In this document: one piece after another, positions 55,370 to 63,440 of the stretch
Position numbering within the stretch: position 1 is the stretch's first letter
How the letters are laid out: every line of letters begins with the position of its first letter
DNA from: Rhizobium etli 8C-3
GTDB lineage: Bacteria; Pseudomonadota; Alphaproteobacteria; Rhizobiales; Rhizobiaceae
Reading direction: 5' to 3'
Assembly: GCF_001908375.1 (NCBI RefSeq)
Contig: NZ_CP017241.1
Location: forward strand, 1,181,001-1,245,000
Length of the DNA: 64,000 nucleotides
Notes under the pieces: model-generated
What the model was told of the DNA's origin: nothing
The model's input: the letters and a program-made list of their open reading frames with translations, nothing else
The model's database searches: none
Translations under genes and position numbers: made by a program

Positions 55370-56875
55370 TTACTGGAAGGCAGTCTCGAAGAAGCTGCGC
55401 AGCTTGCGTGAATGCAGTGCCTCCGGCGGCATGGCCGCAAGCTTCTGGATGGCGCGGATGCCGATCTGCAGGTGCTGGTTGACCTGTGTTCGATAAAAGG
55501 CGGTCGCCATGCCCGGCAGTTTCAGCTCGCCATGCAGCGGCTTGTCGGAAACGCAAAGAAGTGTGCCGTAGGGCACGCGGAAGCGAAAGCCGTTGGCCGC
55601 GATCGTTGCCGATTCCATGTCGAGCGCGATGGCTCGCGCCTGGGAGAGCCGCTTCACAGGGCCGCGCTGGTCGCGCAATTCCCAGTTGCGGTTGTCGATC
55701 GTGCCGACGGTGCCGGTGCGCATGATGCGCTTGAGCTCAAAGCCTTCGTAGCCGGTGATTTCGGCGACAGCTGCCTCCAGCGCCACCTGCACTTCGGCAA
55801 GCGCGGGGATCGGCACCCAGACCGGCAGGTCGTCGTCGAGGACATGATCCTCGCGCATATAGGCGTGCGCCAGGACATAGTCACCGAGGCGCTGGCTGTT
55901 GCGCAAGCCGGCGCAGTGACCAAGCATCAGCCAGGCATGTGGGCGCAGAACGGCCACGTGGTCGGTGATCGTCTTGGCGTTGGAGGGGCCGACGCCGATA
56001 TTGATCATGGTGATGCCGGCATGGCCCTTTTTCTTCAGGTGATAGGCAGGCATCTGCGGCAAGCGGGGGGCCGTGGCATCGGTTTCGGGCTGGCACGATC
56101 CGGCATGGGTGATGATGTTGCCTGGCTCGACGAAGGCCGTATAGCCGTCTTCGCCGCCGCCTTTGGCTATCGTCTCGCGCGCCCAGGAGCAGAATTCGTC
56201 CATGTAGAACTGGTAGTTCGTGAAAAGCACGAAGTTCTGGAAGTGCTGCGCGCTCGTTGCTGTGTAATGGGCAAGGCGGGCGAGCGAATAATCCATGCGC
56301 TGGGCCGTAAAGGCCGCAAGCGGCGAAGGCTCGCCCGGCGCCGGGATATATTCGCCGTTGGCGATCTCGTCGTCGGTCGTATTGAGGTCCGGCGTGTCGA
56401 AGAGGTCGCGCATCGGGATGTCGATGAAGGTCGAGGCCGACGCCTCGACATGGGCGCCTTCGCCGAAGGCGAAATGCAGCGGGATCGGCGTCGAGGATTC
56501 GGACACGACGATCGGAACGTTATGACTTCTCATCAAGAGCGCCAGCTGTTCCTTCAGGTAGTGACGGAAAAGCTTCGGCCGGGTGACGGTCGTCGTATAA
56601 ACACCCGGCGCCGTCACATGCCCGTAGGAGAGGCGGGAGTCGACATGGCCGAAGCTGGTCGTCTCGATGCTGACCTGAGGGTAGAAGGCGCGGTAGCGCG
56701 AGGAAATCGGCGCGCCCTTGGCAAGCTTCGAAAAACTGTCGATCAGGAAGGCGGTATTGCGTTCGTAAAGCGCAGTCAGCGCATCGACGGCCTGCGCTGG
56801 ATCGTCGAAGCTTTGCGGTTCAAAGGCAGGTGGCGAGGAAATATCAAGAGGTAATGGAGAGATTCGTTTGCTCAT
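55370..56875 (-). CDS. amn: AMP nucleosidase
   Basis: A 501-residue enzyme that splits AMP into adenine and ribose 5-phosphate. The N-terminal AMP nucleosidase-specific domain (about 25-190) has SYGHVTAPGVYTTTVTRPKL. The C-terminal purine nucleoside phosphorylase-like domain has MINIGVGPSNAKTITDHVAV, MLGHCAGLRNSQRLGDYVLA and ALDMESATIAANGF. Length and layout match E. coli Amn. No Shine-Dalgarno site lies near the ATG; instead a TATAAT box ends 6 nt before it, pointing to a leaderless transcript. Confidence 0.94.
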   Translation of the reverse strand: MSKRISPLPLDISSPPAFEPQSFDDPAQAVDALTALYERNTAFLIDSFSKLAKGAPISSRYRAFYPQVSIETTSFGHVDSRLSYGHVTAPGVYTTTVTRPKLFRHYLKEQLALLMRSHNVPIVVSESSTPIPLHFAFGEGAHVEASASTFIDIPMRDLFDTPDLNTTDDEIANGEYIPAPGEPSPLAAFTAQRMDYSLARLAHYTATSAQHFQNFVLFTNYQFYMDEFCSWARETIAKGGGEDGYTAFVEPGNIITHAGSCQPETDATAPRLPQMPAYHLKKKGHAGITMINIGVGPSNAKTITDHVAVLRPHAWLMLGHCAGLRNSQRLGDYVLAHAYMREDHVLDDDLPVWVPIPALAEVQVALEAAVAEITGYEGFELKRIMRTGTVGTIDNRNWELRDQRGPVKRLSQARAIALDMESATIAANGFRFRVPYGTLLCVSDKPLHGELKLPGMATAFYRTQVNQHLQIGIRAIQKLAAMPPEALHSRKLRSFFETAFQ

Positions 56876-56880
56876 GGCGC

Positions 56881-56908
56881 ATTATAGGTTGCCCTTTTTA
56901 ACAAGCAA
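56881..56908 (-). promoter_or_regulatory. Near-consensus sigma-70 promoter abutting the amn start
   Basis: On the minus strand TTGCTT (56908-56903), a 16-bp spacer and TATAAT (56886-56881) are followed by GCGCC and the amn ATG. With usual spacing the transcript would start at or within a base or two of the A of ATG. Confidence 0.55.
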
Positions 56909-56937
56909 GCGACGCACCTTCGGCCCGCGTCAGAAAT

Positions 56938-57114
56938 TCAGCGGACACTCGTACAGAAGGGGCTGGTCACGTTGAGGCAGGTGTAGTTCGCACCGAAATG
57001 CGATTGTGCTCCGCCCCCGCCACCGCGCACGACCGCGGCCGAGAATGTGATCGCGAAAACCGCCGCGAACAGCGTGATGACGGTGAAGCGTCTTGCGAGA
57101 ATAAGCACGTCCAT
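56938..57114 (-). CDS. Small exported Gly-rich protein
   Basis: A 58-residue protein starting MDVLILARRFTVITLFAAVF, with a signal-like hydrophobic segment (about 9-28), then a run of five glycines and a short mature part with two cysteines (NYTCLNVTSPFCTSVR). The ATG at 57114 is preceded by AAGGA, close to it; a GTG at 57162 could add 16 residues. It is probably periplasmic, perhaps with one disulfide bond. Function unknown. Confidence 0.55.
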   Translation of the reverse strand: MDVLILARRFTVITLFAAVFAITFSAAVVRGGGGGAQSHFGANYTCLNVTSPFCTSVR

Positions 57115-57272
57115 GTTCCTTGGGGCCGATATGCGTCTTATCGTTGAGTCAAGTCTTGCCACACGCCGGCTGAACGGGTGCTGAGGTTCCGGTTCATTTG
57201 GCGTTCACAATGGTTGACGACTTGAAGGCGCCGCTTGGCAACTTATGTGTCTAGTCCCGCAAAGGAGATTTC

Positions 57273-57974
57273 ATGACCGCACCGATTGAACTTTATTATT
57301 GGCCGACCCCGAACGGCTTTAAGATCAGCATCATGCTCGAGGAGCTGGGCGTTCCCTACGAGGTGAAGTACGTCAATATCGGCAAGGGCGAGCAGTTTGC
57401 GCCCGACTTCCTGAAAATCGCGCCGAACAACCGCATGCCGGCGATCATCGATCCGGACGGCCCCGGCGGCGCGCCGATCTCCGTCTTCGAATCGGGTGCC
57501 ATTCTCCAATACCTCGGCCGCAAATACGGCAAGTTCTATCCCCAGGACGAGCGCACGCGCGTGCAGGTGGAAGAATGGCTGTTCTGGCAGGTCGGCGGCC
57601 TCGGTCCGATGGCAGGCCAGGCGCACCATTTCCGCAGCTATGCGCCGGAAAAGATCGAATACGGCATCAACCGCTACACGAACGAAGTGAATCGCCTCTA
57701 CGGCGTGATGAACAGGCGGCTGGAAGGCCGCGGCTACTTCGCCGGCGACTATTCGATCGCCGACATGGCCTGCATCGGCTGGGTGATCCCCTACGAGCGG
57801 CAGGGACAGGACCTTAATGATTTTCCGAACCTCAAGGCTTGGTTCGAGCGCATGCATCAGCGCCCGGCGGTTCTAAGGGGCATCGAGGTCGGCAAGCAAG
57901 AGCGCGAACGCCAGACGAATCTCGCCGAGGACAAGGAAGCGCAGAAGGTTCTCTTCGGCCAGCGCGCCCGCTGA
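57273..57974 (+). CDS. Glutathione S-transferase, Nu-class/YfcG-like
   Basis: A 233-residue GST. The thioredoxin-like N domain (about 4-85) starts IELYYWPTPNGFKISIMLEE, where Thr/Asn in TPNG takes the place of catalytic Tyr or Ser as in YfcG/YghU disulfide-bond reductases; VFESGAILQYLGRK is the glutathione-gamma-Glu site. The helical C domain has YSIADMACIGWVIPYERQG. It probably reduces disulfides or organic peroxides with glutathione. AAAGGAG lies before the ATG. Monocistronic. Confidence 0.9.
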   Translation: MTAPIELYYWPTPNGFKISIMLEELGVPYEVKYVNIGKGEQFAPDFLKIAPNNRMPAIIDPDGPGGAPISVFESGAILQYLGRKYGKFYPQDERTRVQVEEWLFWQVGGLGPMAGQAHHFRSYAPEKIEYGINRYTNEVNRLYGVMNRRLEGRGYFAGDYSIADMACIGWVIPYERQGQDLNDFPNLKAWFERMHQRPAVLRGIEVGKQERERQTNLAEDKEAQKVLFGQRAR

Positions 57975-58395
57975 AGGCGGCACCTCGGAACATGGCTGGA
58001 ATGTCGAATTAAAAAAGAGGACGCCCGAAACACGTTGTTGGGGCGTCCTTCCTTGTTCGAGAAGCTTCAGCGGTGAGTTTGCAGATTTTGCTTGTGGCTG
58101 AGAGCCGGTCAGAAGGCCGGAACGACCCAGCAAGCCATCGTGAAGTCAATTGATGCCGCCGATCGACAGGAAGGACGACTGCTCTTGCCGAAATTGCCGA
58201 TGAACGGTCATCTTTCAGTAAGATGGCGGTCATCGTGTTGCGGGCGCATTGTTCAGTCGGGGTCGCTTAATGGAGCGCAGCACGTGGGCCTCGCAACACG
58301 CTGCAGCCGCATTGCTGGCATGTTCATCGGTTTTTGCATTCAGGCACGCTTTCGGTCGCTGAGGCCGGGCAGCGATTGCCCAACTGCTTTTGATT
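57975..58395. other. Gene-poor interval with a minus-strand terminator
   Basis: A 421-bp stretch between the GST gene and the DUF2147 gene. The open frames here have no protein-like pattern. The one strong element is the minus-strand terminator at 58019-58048. Transcripts ending there would come from this interval or from read-through of the DUF2147 gene. Confidence 0.45.
58013..58048 (-). terminator. Intrinsic terminator, minus strand
   Basis: On the minus strand GGACGCCC pairs with GGGCGTCC (8 bp, loop of about 14 nt) and is followed by TCTTTTTTAATT. The T run is on the minus-strand side, so it stops leftward transcripts. It lies about 350 bp past the end of the DUF2147 gene. On the plus strand, after the GST gene, the T run is weak. 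Confidence 0.75.
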
Positions 58396-58734
58396 TCAAA
58401 GCCGCGTCCAGGTCTGCGACTTGCACAGCACCTTAAGCACGCAGCCCTTCATCTTCAGCGAATTGCCGGAGAGGCTTCCCGAGCCGCTGTAGGTCTTGTC
58501 GCTTTTAGGGTCGGTGATCTCACCGTCATAGGTGGCGCCGGTGCCGGCAAGCGTGCCGATCTTCTTGCCCGCGAATTTGCCGGTTTTCAGCGTCACGCAA
58601 TAGCCGCTGCCGCAAGGAGCGATCTGGGCGGTTTCGCCCGAGGCGGTCCTCCAGGTGCCGACGATCGGCTCCTGAGCGCAAGCAAGGCTGACTGAAAGCG
58701 TCGCGGCGCCGGCGAGAACAAGTATGCGGATCAT
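58396..58734 (-). CDS. DUF2147-family periplasmic protein
   Basis: A 112-residue exported protein with a signal peptide (about 1-20, ending LACAQ). The mature part is a lipocalin-like DUF2147 domain: IVGTWRTASGETAQIAPCGS, KKIGTLAGTG and GSGSLSGNSLKMKGCVLKVL, with cysteines that may form disulfides. GGAGG lies 5 nt before the ATG at 58734; the ATG one codon earlier is also possible. Function unknown. Its promoter carries a TTACG-N4-CGTAA palindrome. Confidence 0.8.
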   Translation of the reverse strand: MIRILVLAGAATLSVSLACAQEPIVGTWRTASGETAQIAPCGSGYCVTLKTGKFAGKKIGTLAGTGATYDGEITDPKSDKTYSGSGSLSGNSLKMKGCVLKVLCKSQTWTRL

Positions 58735-58771
58735 CATTTCCTCCCTGATGTCCTGAGCGCGGCGAAAATAA

Positions 58772-58788
58772 CTTACGCGGACGTAAAG
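58772..58788 (-). promoter_or_regulatory. TTACG-N4-CGTAA operator in the DUF2147 promoter
   Basis: TTACG (58773-58777), CGGA and CGTAA (58782-58786) form an inverted repeat. On the minus strand it lies in the 17-bp gap between TTTACC and TATTTT, which fit -35 and -10 boxes, about 40 bp upstream of the start. The layout matches the site at the ETF-QO promoter. Confidence 0.45.
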
Positions 58789-59175
58789 GTAAACAGCCGG
58801 CAATCGTGAAATTTTGCCGATTTCCAAGACCCTTCGTCGCCGAATTGTTTCCAGCTCGCTTCTTGCCGACTGTTTTCGTGGTGAACGAAGGGTTGATTTT
58901 CAAAAATGAATCTTTCGTAAAATTGTCCGGAAAGTCCTTAATGCGCAGGGACTCGGATGTTTAACGAAAACCCAATTTTACCAAGCGTTTGGACTTTGTT
59001 TGTCTCAAATTAATCATGCATTTTAGGCGTTTTTTGAAAGCGGAGCGGCATAGTGGAGCCATCAAACGAGCGGGGCAAACTCGCCGGACCGAAGGGACCC
59101 AAAGCTGCAATAGACGGCAGGGCCTGGAAGGTAAAACAGGGCAAGTCGAAAATAGACTGAACAGGGATTAAACCG
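58789..59175. other. Divergent intergenic region, DUF2147 / Sel1-like gene
   Basis: An AT-rich gap of about 390 bp containing the promoter of the Sel1-like gene. No gene or strong hairpin is visible apart from the operator noted at 58772. The part from 58900 to 59030 is the AT-richest and the best place for the rightward promoter. Confidence 0.35.
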
Positions 59176-59442
59176 ATGGCACGCTTTGAAATGCACAATG
59201 CTGAAATGGCCACCATGGGTGGCGACAACAACGCCGATATCTTCTGCGAAATGGGCCTCATGTATGCAACAGGCCGCGGCTGCGACATCGATCTCGTCGC
59301 TGCGCACAAGTGGTTGAACATCGCCGCGATCAAGGGCAACGACCGCGCTGCCGAGCTTCGCGCCGATGTCGCCGCCACGATGGACAAGATGCAGCTCGCC
59401 GCGGCACTCCGCGCCGCCCGTGAATGGATGACGATCCACTGA
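59176..59442 (+). CDS. Small Sel1-repeat protein
   Basis: An 88-residue cytosolic protein, MARFEMHNAEMATMGGDNNA at its start. A single Sel1-like repeat is visible: ADIFCEMGLMYATGRGCDID followed by LVAAHKWLNIAAIKGN. The C-terminus is helical. Sel1 repeats mediate protein contacts. AGGGA lies 8 nt before the ATG. It is a single gene between its long upstream region and a bidirectional terminator. Partner unknown. Confidence 0.8.
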   Translation: MARFEMHNAEMATMGGDNNADIFCEMGLMYATGRGCDIDLVAAHKWLNIAAIKGNDRAAELRADVAATMDKMQLAAALRAAREWMTIH

Positions 59443-59539
59443 GACCGTCTTCGGCGCGAGGGCGCAAGGGAAAGAAACAACAACCTCAAAAGAGGGGACG
59501 GGCGGAGCGCTTTGGACGGCGCTCGGGCCAGGGAGAACG

Positions 59540-59578
59540 AAAACCGCGACCGGCAGGAACAAGGCCGGCGCGGTTTTT
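59540..59578. terminator. Bidirectional terminator, Sel1-like / HisC-like genes
   Basis: AAAACCGCG-A-CCGGC (59540-59554) pairs with GCCGG-CGCGG-TTTT (59564-59577), with a 9-nt loop and one bulged A, and is followed by more T. The AAAA/TTTT arms give a T run on both strands. It lies between two convergent genes. Confidence 0.85.
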
Positions 59579-59582
59579 CCAT

Positions 59583-60695
59583 TTAGTCCAGCAAGCGGAG
59601 AATCCGGGGCAGGGCTTCCTCCAAGCGTGCCATATCCCGCTCCGGCCCGACGCTGACGCGGATGCAGCGGTCGAGCGGCGCCACGCCCGGCATGCGGATG
59701 AAGACGCCGTGCTGCATAAGCCCATCGACGATTGAGCGGGCATGGGCACCGTCGCGTCCGGCGTCGATTGCGACGAAGTTCGTGGCTGATGGAAGCGGCG
59801 AAAGCTGGTTGGCGCGGGCGATTGATGCGATGCGCTCGCGCGCAGCATGGATATTGCCGACAACCTGAGCAAGATAGGCCTGATCCTTGAGCGCGGCCAG
59901 TGCCGCCACCGTCGCCAGCCGGTTCATGCCGAAGTGGTTCCTGATCTTGTCGAAGGCCAGCGCCGTGCCGGGCGTCGAGATGGCATAGCCGACGCGAGCC
60001 CCGGCCAGACCATAGGCCTTCGAGAAGGTACGGGTGCGCACGACGTTCGGAAGGCCGATCAGCGCCTCGATCGAGGGAAGTGAACCGCCAGGGCCGGTTT
60101 CGCTATAGGCCTCGTCGAGCACCAGAAGGCAGGTTTCCGGAAGGGCGCGGGCGAAGGCGACGATGCTGTCGGCATCCCACCAGCTTCCCATCGGATTGTC
60201 CGGATTGGCGAAGTAAACGAGCGGGGCGTTTTCGCGCTTTACCGCATCGAGCAGGCCGGAGAGATCCTCGCGATCGTCGATGTAGGGCACTGTCACCAGC
60301 CGTCCACCGAAGCCCGCGACATGGAAATTGAAGGTCGGATAGCCACCGAGCGACGTGACGACCGGCATTCCCGGTTCGATCACCATGCGAACGATCTGGC
60401 CGAGGAGTTCGTCGATGCCGCCGCCGATCGCGATATTGGCTGCCGTGACGCCAAGATGGGCAGCCAGCGCCTCGCGGAGATCGAAGTTTTCCGGATCGTT
60501 ATATTTCCAGATATCGCCCGCCTGCTCGCGCATGGCGGCAAGCACGGAGGGCGCGGGGCCGAAGCCGTTTTCATTGGCGCCGATGCGGGCCTCGACCTTG
60601 AGACCGCGCTTTCGCTCGATGGCTTCGGGACCGACAAAGGGAACGGTGGAAGGAAGGGCGCTGACAAGCGGCGTGAAGCGCGAGAAGGCGGACAT
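59583..60695 (-). CDS. Histidinol-phosphate aminotransferase-like PLP enzyme
   Basis: A 370-residue class I/II aminotransferase close to HisC. It has IGANENGFGPAPSVLAAM, YNDPENFDLREALAAHLG, LVYFANPDNPMGSW, the DEAYSE stretch and the PLP lysine in RTFSKAYGLAGARVGYA. It stands outside a his operon, so it may be a paralogue acting on an aromatic or other amino acid rather than the histidine pathway enzyme. The ATG at 60695 has a weak GGAA site; the frame extends to 60737. Confidence 0.87.
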   Translation of the reverse strand: MSAFSRFTPLVSALPSTVPFVGPEAIERKRGLKVEARIGANENGFGPAPSVLAAMREQAGDIWKYNDPENFDLREALAAHLGVTAANIAIGGGIDELLGQIVRMVIEPGMPVVTSLGGYPTFNFHVAGFGGRLVTVPYIDDREDLSGLLDAVKRENAPLVYFANPDNPMGSWWDADSIVAFARALPETCLLVLDEAYSETGPGGSLPSIEALIGLPNVVRTRTFSKAYGLAGARVGYAISTPGTALAFDKIRNHFGMNRLATVAALAALKDQAYLAQVVGNIHAARERIASIARANQLSPLPSATNFVAIDAGRDGAHARSIVDGLMQHGVFIRMPGVAPLDRCIRVSVGPERDMARLEEALPRILRLLD

Positions 60696-60787
60696 CGAAA
60701 TGCAGGTTCCCGGGATGATGAAAAATCGCGCCAACAATAGGCACTGCCATCCTCAAGGCAAGGAAGATTATTCTATCGCCTGCTGGC

Positions 60788-61195
60788 TTACGGCCTGCTT
60801 TGGATGCGCGGTGCGCGATATGCCTCGATCGCTTCGAGATTGCCAGCCATGAAGTCGGCGCGCACGACGCGCCGAAGCACTTCGGGGTCCAGCGTGTTGA
60901 TGAAGCGGACACCGATGCGCTCGTTGTTGCGATAAACCTCCGCGCAGCCGATGCGATATGCAAGGCCCAGAATATTGAGATAGTAGTGTTTCGGCAGCCC
61001 GGCCGCCGAGGAGACGACGAAAGTGGCACCGCCGCGGGAAATATCCAGGATCTCGGCGCTTCGAAGCGAGATGCCGGTCAGGCAAGGGCGCACGGCGACG
61101 ATGCGGGCCGGGCGCCGCACGTTGAACTGTTCCCAGCGTACGTCATAAACTTCCGATCTGACCGTCGCAAGGTGGGTTCCTCGGAGCATGGACAT
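60788..61195 (-). CDS. PilZ-domain protein
   Basis: A 135-residue protein with an intact c-di-GMP-binding PilZ domain: the RxxxR box in NVRRPARIVAV and the D/NxSxxG box in EILDISRGGATFVV. The rest is a beta-barrel plus a C-terminal helix. It should bind c-di-GMP and act on motility, polysaccharide or another process through an unknown partner. It is on its own, with a 92-bp gap to the HisC-like gene. Confidence 0.87.
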   Translation of the reverse strand: MSMLRGTHLATVRSEVYDVRWEQFNVRRPARIVAVRPCLTGISLRSAEILDISRGGATFVVSSAAGLPKHYYLNILGLAYRIGCAEVYRNNERIGVRFINTLDPEVLRRVVRADFMAGNLEAIEAYRAPRIQSRP

Positions 61196-61375
61196 GACGC
61201 GGCCCTCCCTGGGCCAAGCTCGTGCTGGCCCTGTTGTCGCACAACGTCACATGAATGTTTTTCGCATTCGTCAAACGGATCGGGACAATTTTAACAAAGG
61301 CCGATTTTGTTTTGTGCGCAAAGGGCAGTTCCGGTATCGCATTACCCTTGCGAATCGATTTATCCGTGGACCCTC

Positions 61376-61400
61376 CGAACTCTTTCAATTACTGTACGTT
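61376..61400 (+). promoter_or_regulatory. EcfG-like general stress promoter candidate
   Basis: CGAAC (61376-61380), a 16-bp spacer and CGTT (61397-61400) differ by one base from the alphaproteobacterial EcfG consensus GGAAC-N16/17-CGTT. A start near 61408 would leave a leader of about 46 nt with AGAGGAAA before the ATG. Confidence 0.38.
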
Positions 61401-61453
61401 TTGCCTCTGTCGATGAAGCATTTCGCTTCGAATTTCATTAAGAGGAAACGAAA

Positions 61454-61900
61454 ATGGCTGACATCAAAGTGCCGTGGGAATCATGGGTCGTGGTCTGTGA
61501 TGGTGCGAAGGCTTTGATCATGCGCAACGCAGGCAATGCGCTTCTCATGAACCTGCAGGTGCATGAAACGCTGAGCCAACCCAGCGAGCCCACCCGCGAA
61601 CTCGGCACCGATAAGCCTGGACGGGCCCATGCTCCCGACGGCACGAGCGGCAGCGCCATGGAGCAAACAGATTGGCAGGAGCAGGCGGAGGCCGATTTTT
61701 TGAGGCGGATCGCCGCGAAGTTGGACAAGCTGGTCCGTGAACGAAACGGTAGCCGCATCATTCTGGTTGCACCGCCCAAGGCGCTGGGTACCTTGAGACC
61801 GAACCTGAGCGCCGAAGCGCAGGCAGCCATTTCCGCGGAAGTTCCCAAGGATTATACCAACATGCCGGTCGATGAGATCGAGCGCCGCCTGGCTGCCTGA
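61454..61900 (+). CDS. Host attachment-type protein (eRF1-like baeRF fold)
   Basis: A 148-residue protein. It starts MADIKVPWESWVVVCDGAKA and has the family's DGAKALIM... start and RIILVAPPKALGTLRPNLS end, as in Agrobacterium proteins annotated as required for attachment to host cells. The fold is related to bacterial eRF1-like (baeRF) proteins, so a role at the ribosome or in stress is also possible. AGAGGAAA precedes the ATG. A strong terminator follows. Expression may depend on a stress sigma factor. Confidence 0.85.
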   Translation: MADIKVPWESWVVVCDGAKALIMRNAGNALLMNLQVHETLSQPSEPTRELGTDKPGRAHAPDGTSGSAMEQTDWQEQAEADFLRRIAAKLDKLVRERNGSRIILVAPPKALGTLRPNLSAEAQAAISAEVPKDYTNMPVDEIERRLAA

Positions 61901-61917
61901 TCATTTTCCGGAAGAGG

Positions 61918-61944
61918 AGCGCGGGCAAAGGCTCGCGCTTTTTT
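61918..61944 (+). terminator. Intrinsic terminator after the attachment-type gene
   Basis: AGCGCGGGC (61918-61926) pairs with GCTCGCGCT (61931-61939), 9 bp with one G-U pair and an AAAG loop, followed by TTTTT. It lies against the stop codon of the convergent LysR gene. Confidence 0.88.
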
Positions 61945-62810
61945 CATCCACCGCTCTTTCGTCCTGCAAACAAATCTTCGTTCTCACCCAAAAGCGCGGC
62001 AAGTCTGTCGATGACCGTGCGAACTTCCGCACGCTGGCGCTCGTCGTCATGGGCCGTGATCCACATGTCGTAGGTGAGCGGCTCGATGATCGGTCCGGCG
62101 CGCGTAAGGCCGGGCTCAGCATCGCCTATGAAACATGGCAGCACGCCGCGGCCGGCACCGCCCCTAATCAGGTGAAAGAGCATATGCGGCGTGTTCGTCC
62201 AGCCGGTGATCCAATGGTCTAACTGCTCGAAGGTCCATTTGTCCGCCGGTGTGATCGCGATGTCGGTGCCCAGGGATATCCAGTTGCGGTTGTCATTGTC
62301 GAAGCTTGCCGCCTGGTAAGCCGCGTGCGCCACCGTTACCGAACGCCGGATCGCGATATTGCCGTTTTCGGGACGGCTGCGCCTTATGGCAATGTGCGCT
62401 TCCCGATAGGTGAAATCGACGCCCGCGTCGCAGGTCTTGTAGCACATGCGGAATGGGTCTTTCGGCGTCCAGATTCTTGCCAAGTGATCGGCGATGAAAC
62501 GCGACGTCCAGCTGTCGGCGGCCGTCGAAACGATCGGCAGTGTGAGCACTTCGCCGCGCCAGTCGGAGATCGACTGCGCGGCCTCCTGCATCAGGCGCAC
62601 GCGCTCCAAAAGCGCCGTGCCGTCCTTTGCCAGCAGATAGCCGGTTGGCCCGCGTGTGAAGAGCGCCCGGCCCGTTGCGCGCTCGAGCGCCAGCATGCGA
62701 CGGCCGATCGTGGGCGCGCTGAGGCCGGTCTTTGACGCAGCCGCCGACAGTCCGCCGGCGGTCGCGACATGGAAGAAGAGTTGAAGATCGTCCCAGTTCG
62801 CGTCTTTCAT
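61944..62810 (-). CDS. LysR-family transcription regulator
   Basis: A 288-residue LysR-type regulator. The N-terminal winged helix is DDLQLFFHVATAGGLSAAAS followed by TGLSAPTIGRRMLALERATG (recognition helix). The effector-binding domain covers about 90-280 and has two to three cysteines. Usually such genes control a divergent neighbour; here the divergent side holds only a weak small ORF. The ATG has GGGGG about 9 nt upstream. Target unknown. Confidence 0.9.
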   Translation of the reverse strand: MKDANWDDLQLFFHVATAGGLSAAASKTGLSAPTIGRRMLALERATGRALFTRGPTGYLLAKDGTALLERVRLMQEAAQSISDWRGEVLTLPIVSTAADSWTSRFIADHLARIWTPKDPFRMCYKTCDAGVDFTYREAHIAIRRSRPENGNIAIRRSVTVAHAAYQAASFDNDNRNWISLGTDIAITPADKWTFEQLDHWITGWTNTPHMLFHLIRGGAGRGVLPCFIGDAEPGLTRAGPIIEPLTYDMWITAHDDERQRAEVRTVIDRLAALLGENEDLFAGRKSGG

Positions 62811-62902
62811 TTTTGAAAACCCCCTTTCTTCCGCAGGCTCTACATTCGGCTGCGGCGAAGGCCTAGTTCAAGCGCTCCAACAGATAGATGGAGAACCCGA
62901 CA

Positions 62903-63142
62903 ATGCTTCTCAACTGGGTAGTTCTTTGCAACGAGCTGGAGACAAGAAACAGGAGCCGCCGCCGCGATCCACTGGCAGACCCGCTCGACGGGCCGGACTG
63001 GGAGGGCCTGCGTTGGCTCCTGCCGCTGATCGTGTGGTTTGGCGCGCGCGACAGTGCCCGCGCGCCCGGCGGCACGGCATGGCGCGTCAGACGTCCGCTT
63101 CGAAGCTCAGGCGCAGCACATGGTGCAGGAATTCAGCATTGA
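62903..63142 (+). CDS. Doubtful 79-residue ORF
   Basis: The frame from the ATG at 62903 encodes MLLNWVVLCNELETRNRSRR followed by an arginine-rich middle, a short hydrophobic LRWLLPLIVWFG and a low-complexity end that overlaps the PilZ gene on the other strand by 56 bp. GGAG lies 9 nt before the ATG. The N-terminal 50 residues look possible, but the rest looks like shadow coding. It might be a real short membrane protein or nothing. Confidence 0.28.
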   Translation: MLLNWVVLCNELETRNRSRRRDPLADPLDGPDWEGLRWLLPLIVWFGARDSARAPGGTAWRVRRPLRSSGAAHGAGIQH

Positions 63143-63440
63143 TCAGCATGTTGAAGCTGATCGTTACCAGATCGCCTTCACGCTTGACCACCGTCGAGCC
63201 GATCTCGTCGCGGATGCCGAGGATTTCTAGGAAGAAGTGGTTCGGAACCTCGACCATCCGGCTCACTTCGAGGACGGCGCCGGCGAGATTGATGGTGCGG
63301 ATCAGGCAGCGGACCTGTGTGCCGGTGCTGAGGTGATGGCCGACGAAAATGATCTTGCCGGGTCGGTCGAGCGAGAAATCCCGGTAGGATTTCTCCCGCT
63401 CGTTAGTGTCGTCGTTGAGGTGCGTCTGAAAGGCCATCAT
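63087..63440 (-). CDS. PilZ-like protein with degenerate c-di-GMP motifs
   Basis: A 117-residue PilZ-like beta-barrel. Where PilZ domains have RxxxR and D/NxSxxG, this protein reads DRPGKIIFVG and RTINLAGAVLEV, so the second arginine and the serine are lost. It may have lost c-di-GMP binding and act as a partner of another PilZ protein or of a receptor. GGAGG lies before the tandem ATGATG; the second ATG (63437) has the better spacing. Confidence 0.72.
   Translation of the reverse strand: MMAFQTHLNDDTNEREKSYRDFSLDRPGKIIFVGHHLSTGTQVRCLIRTINLAGAVLEVSRMVEVPNHFFLEILGIRDEIGSTVVKREGDLVTISFNMLINAEFLHHVLRLSFEADV

Noticed and set aside
57243..57857. Minus-strand 204-residue frame opposite the GST gene
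   Set aside because: It is the antisense shadow of a well-supported GST.
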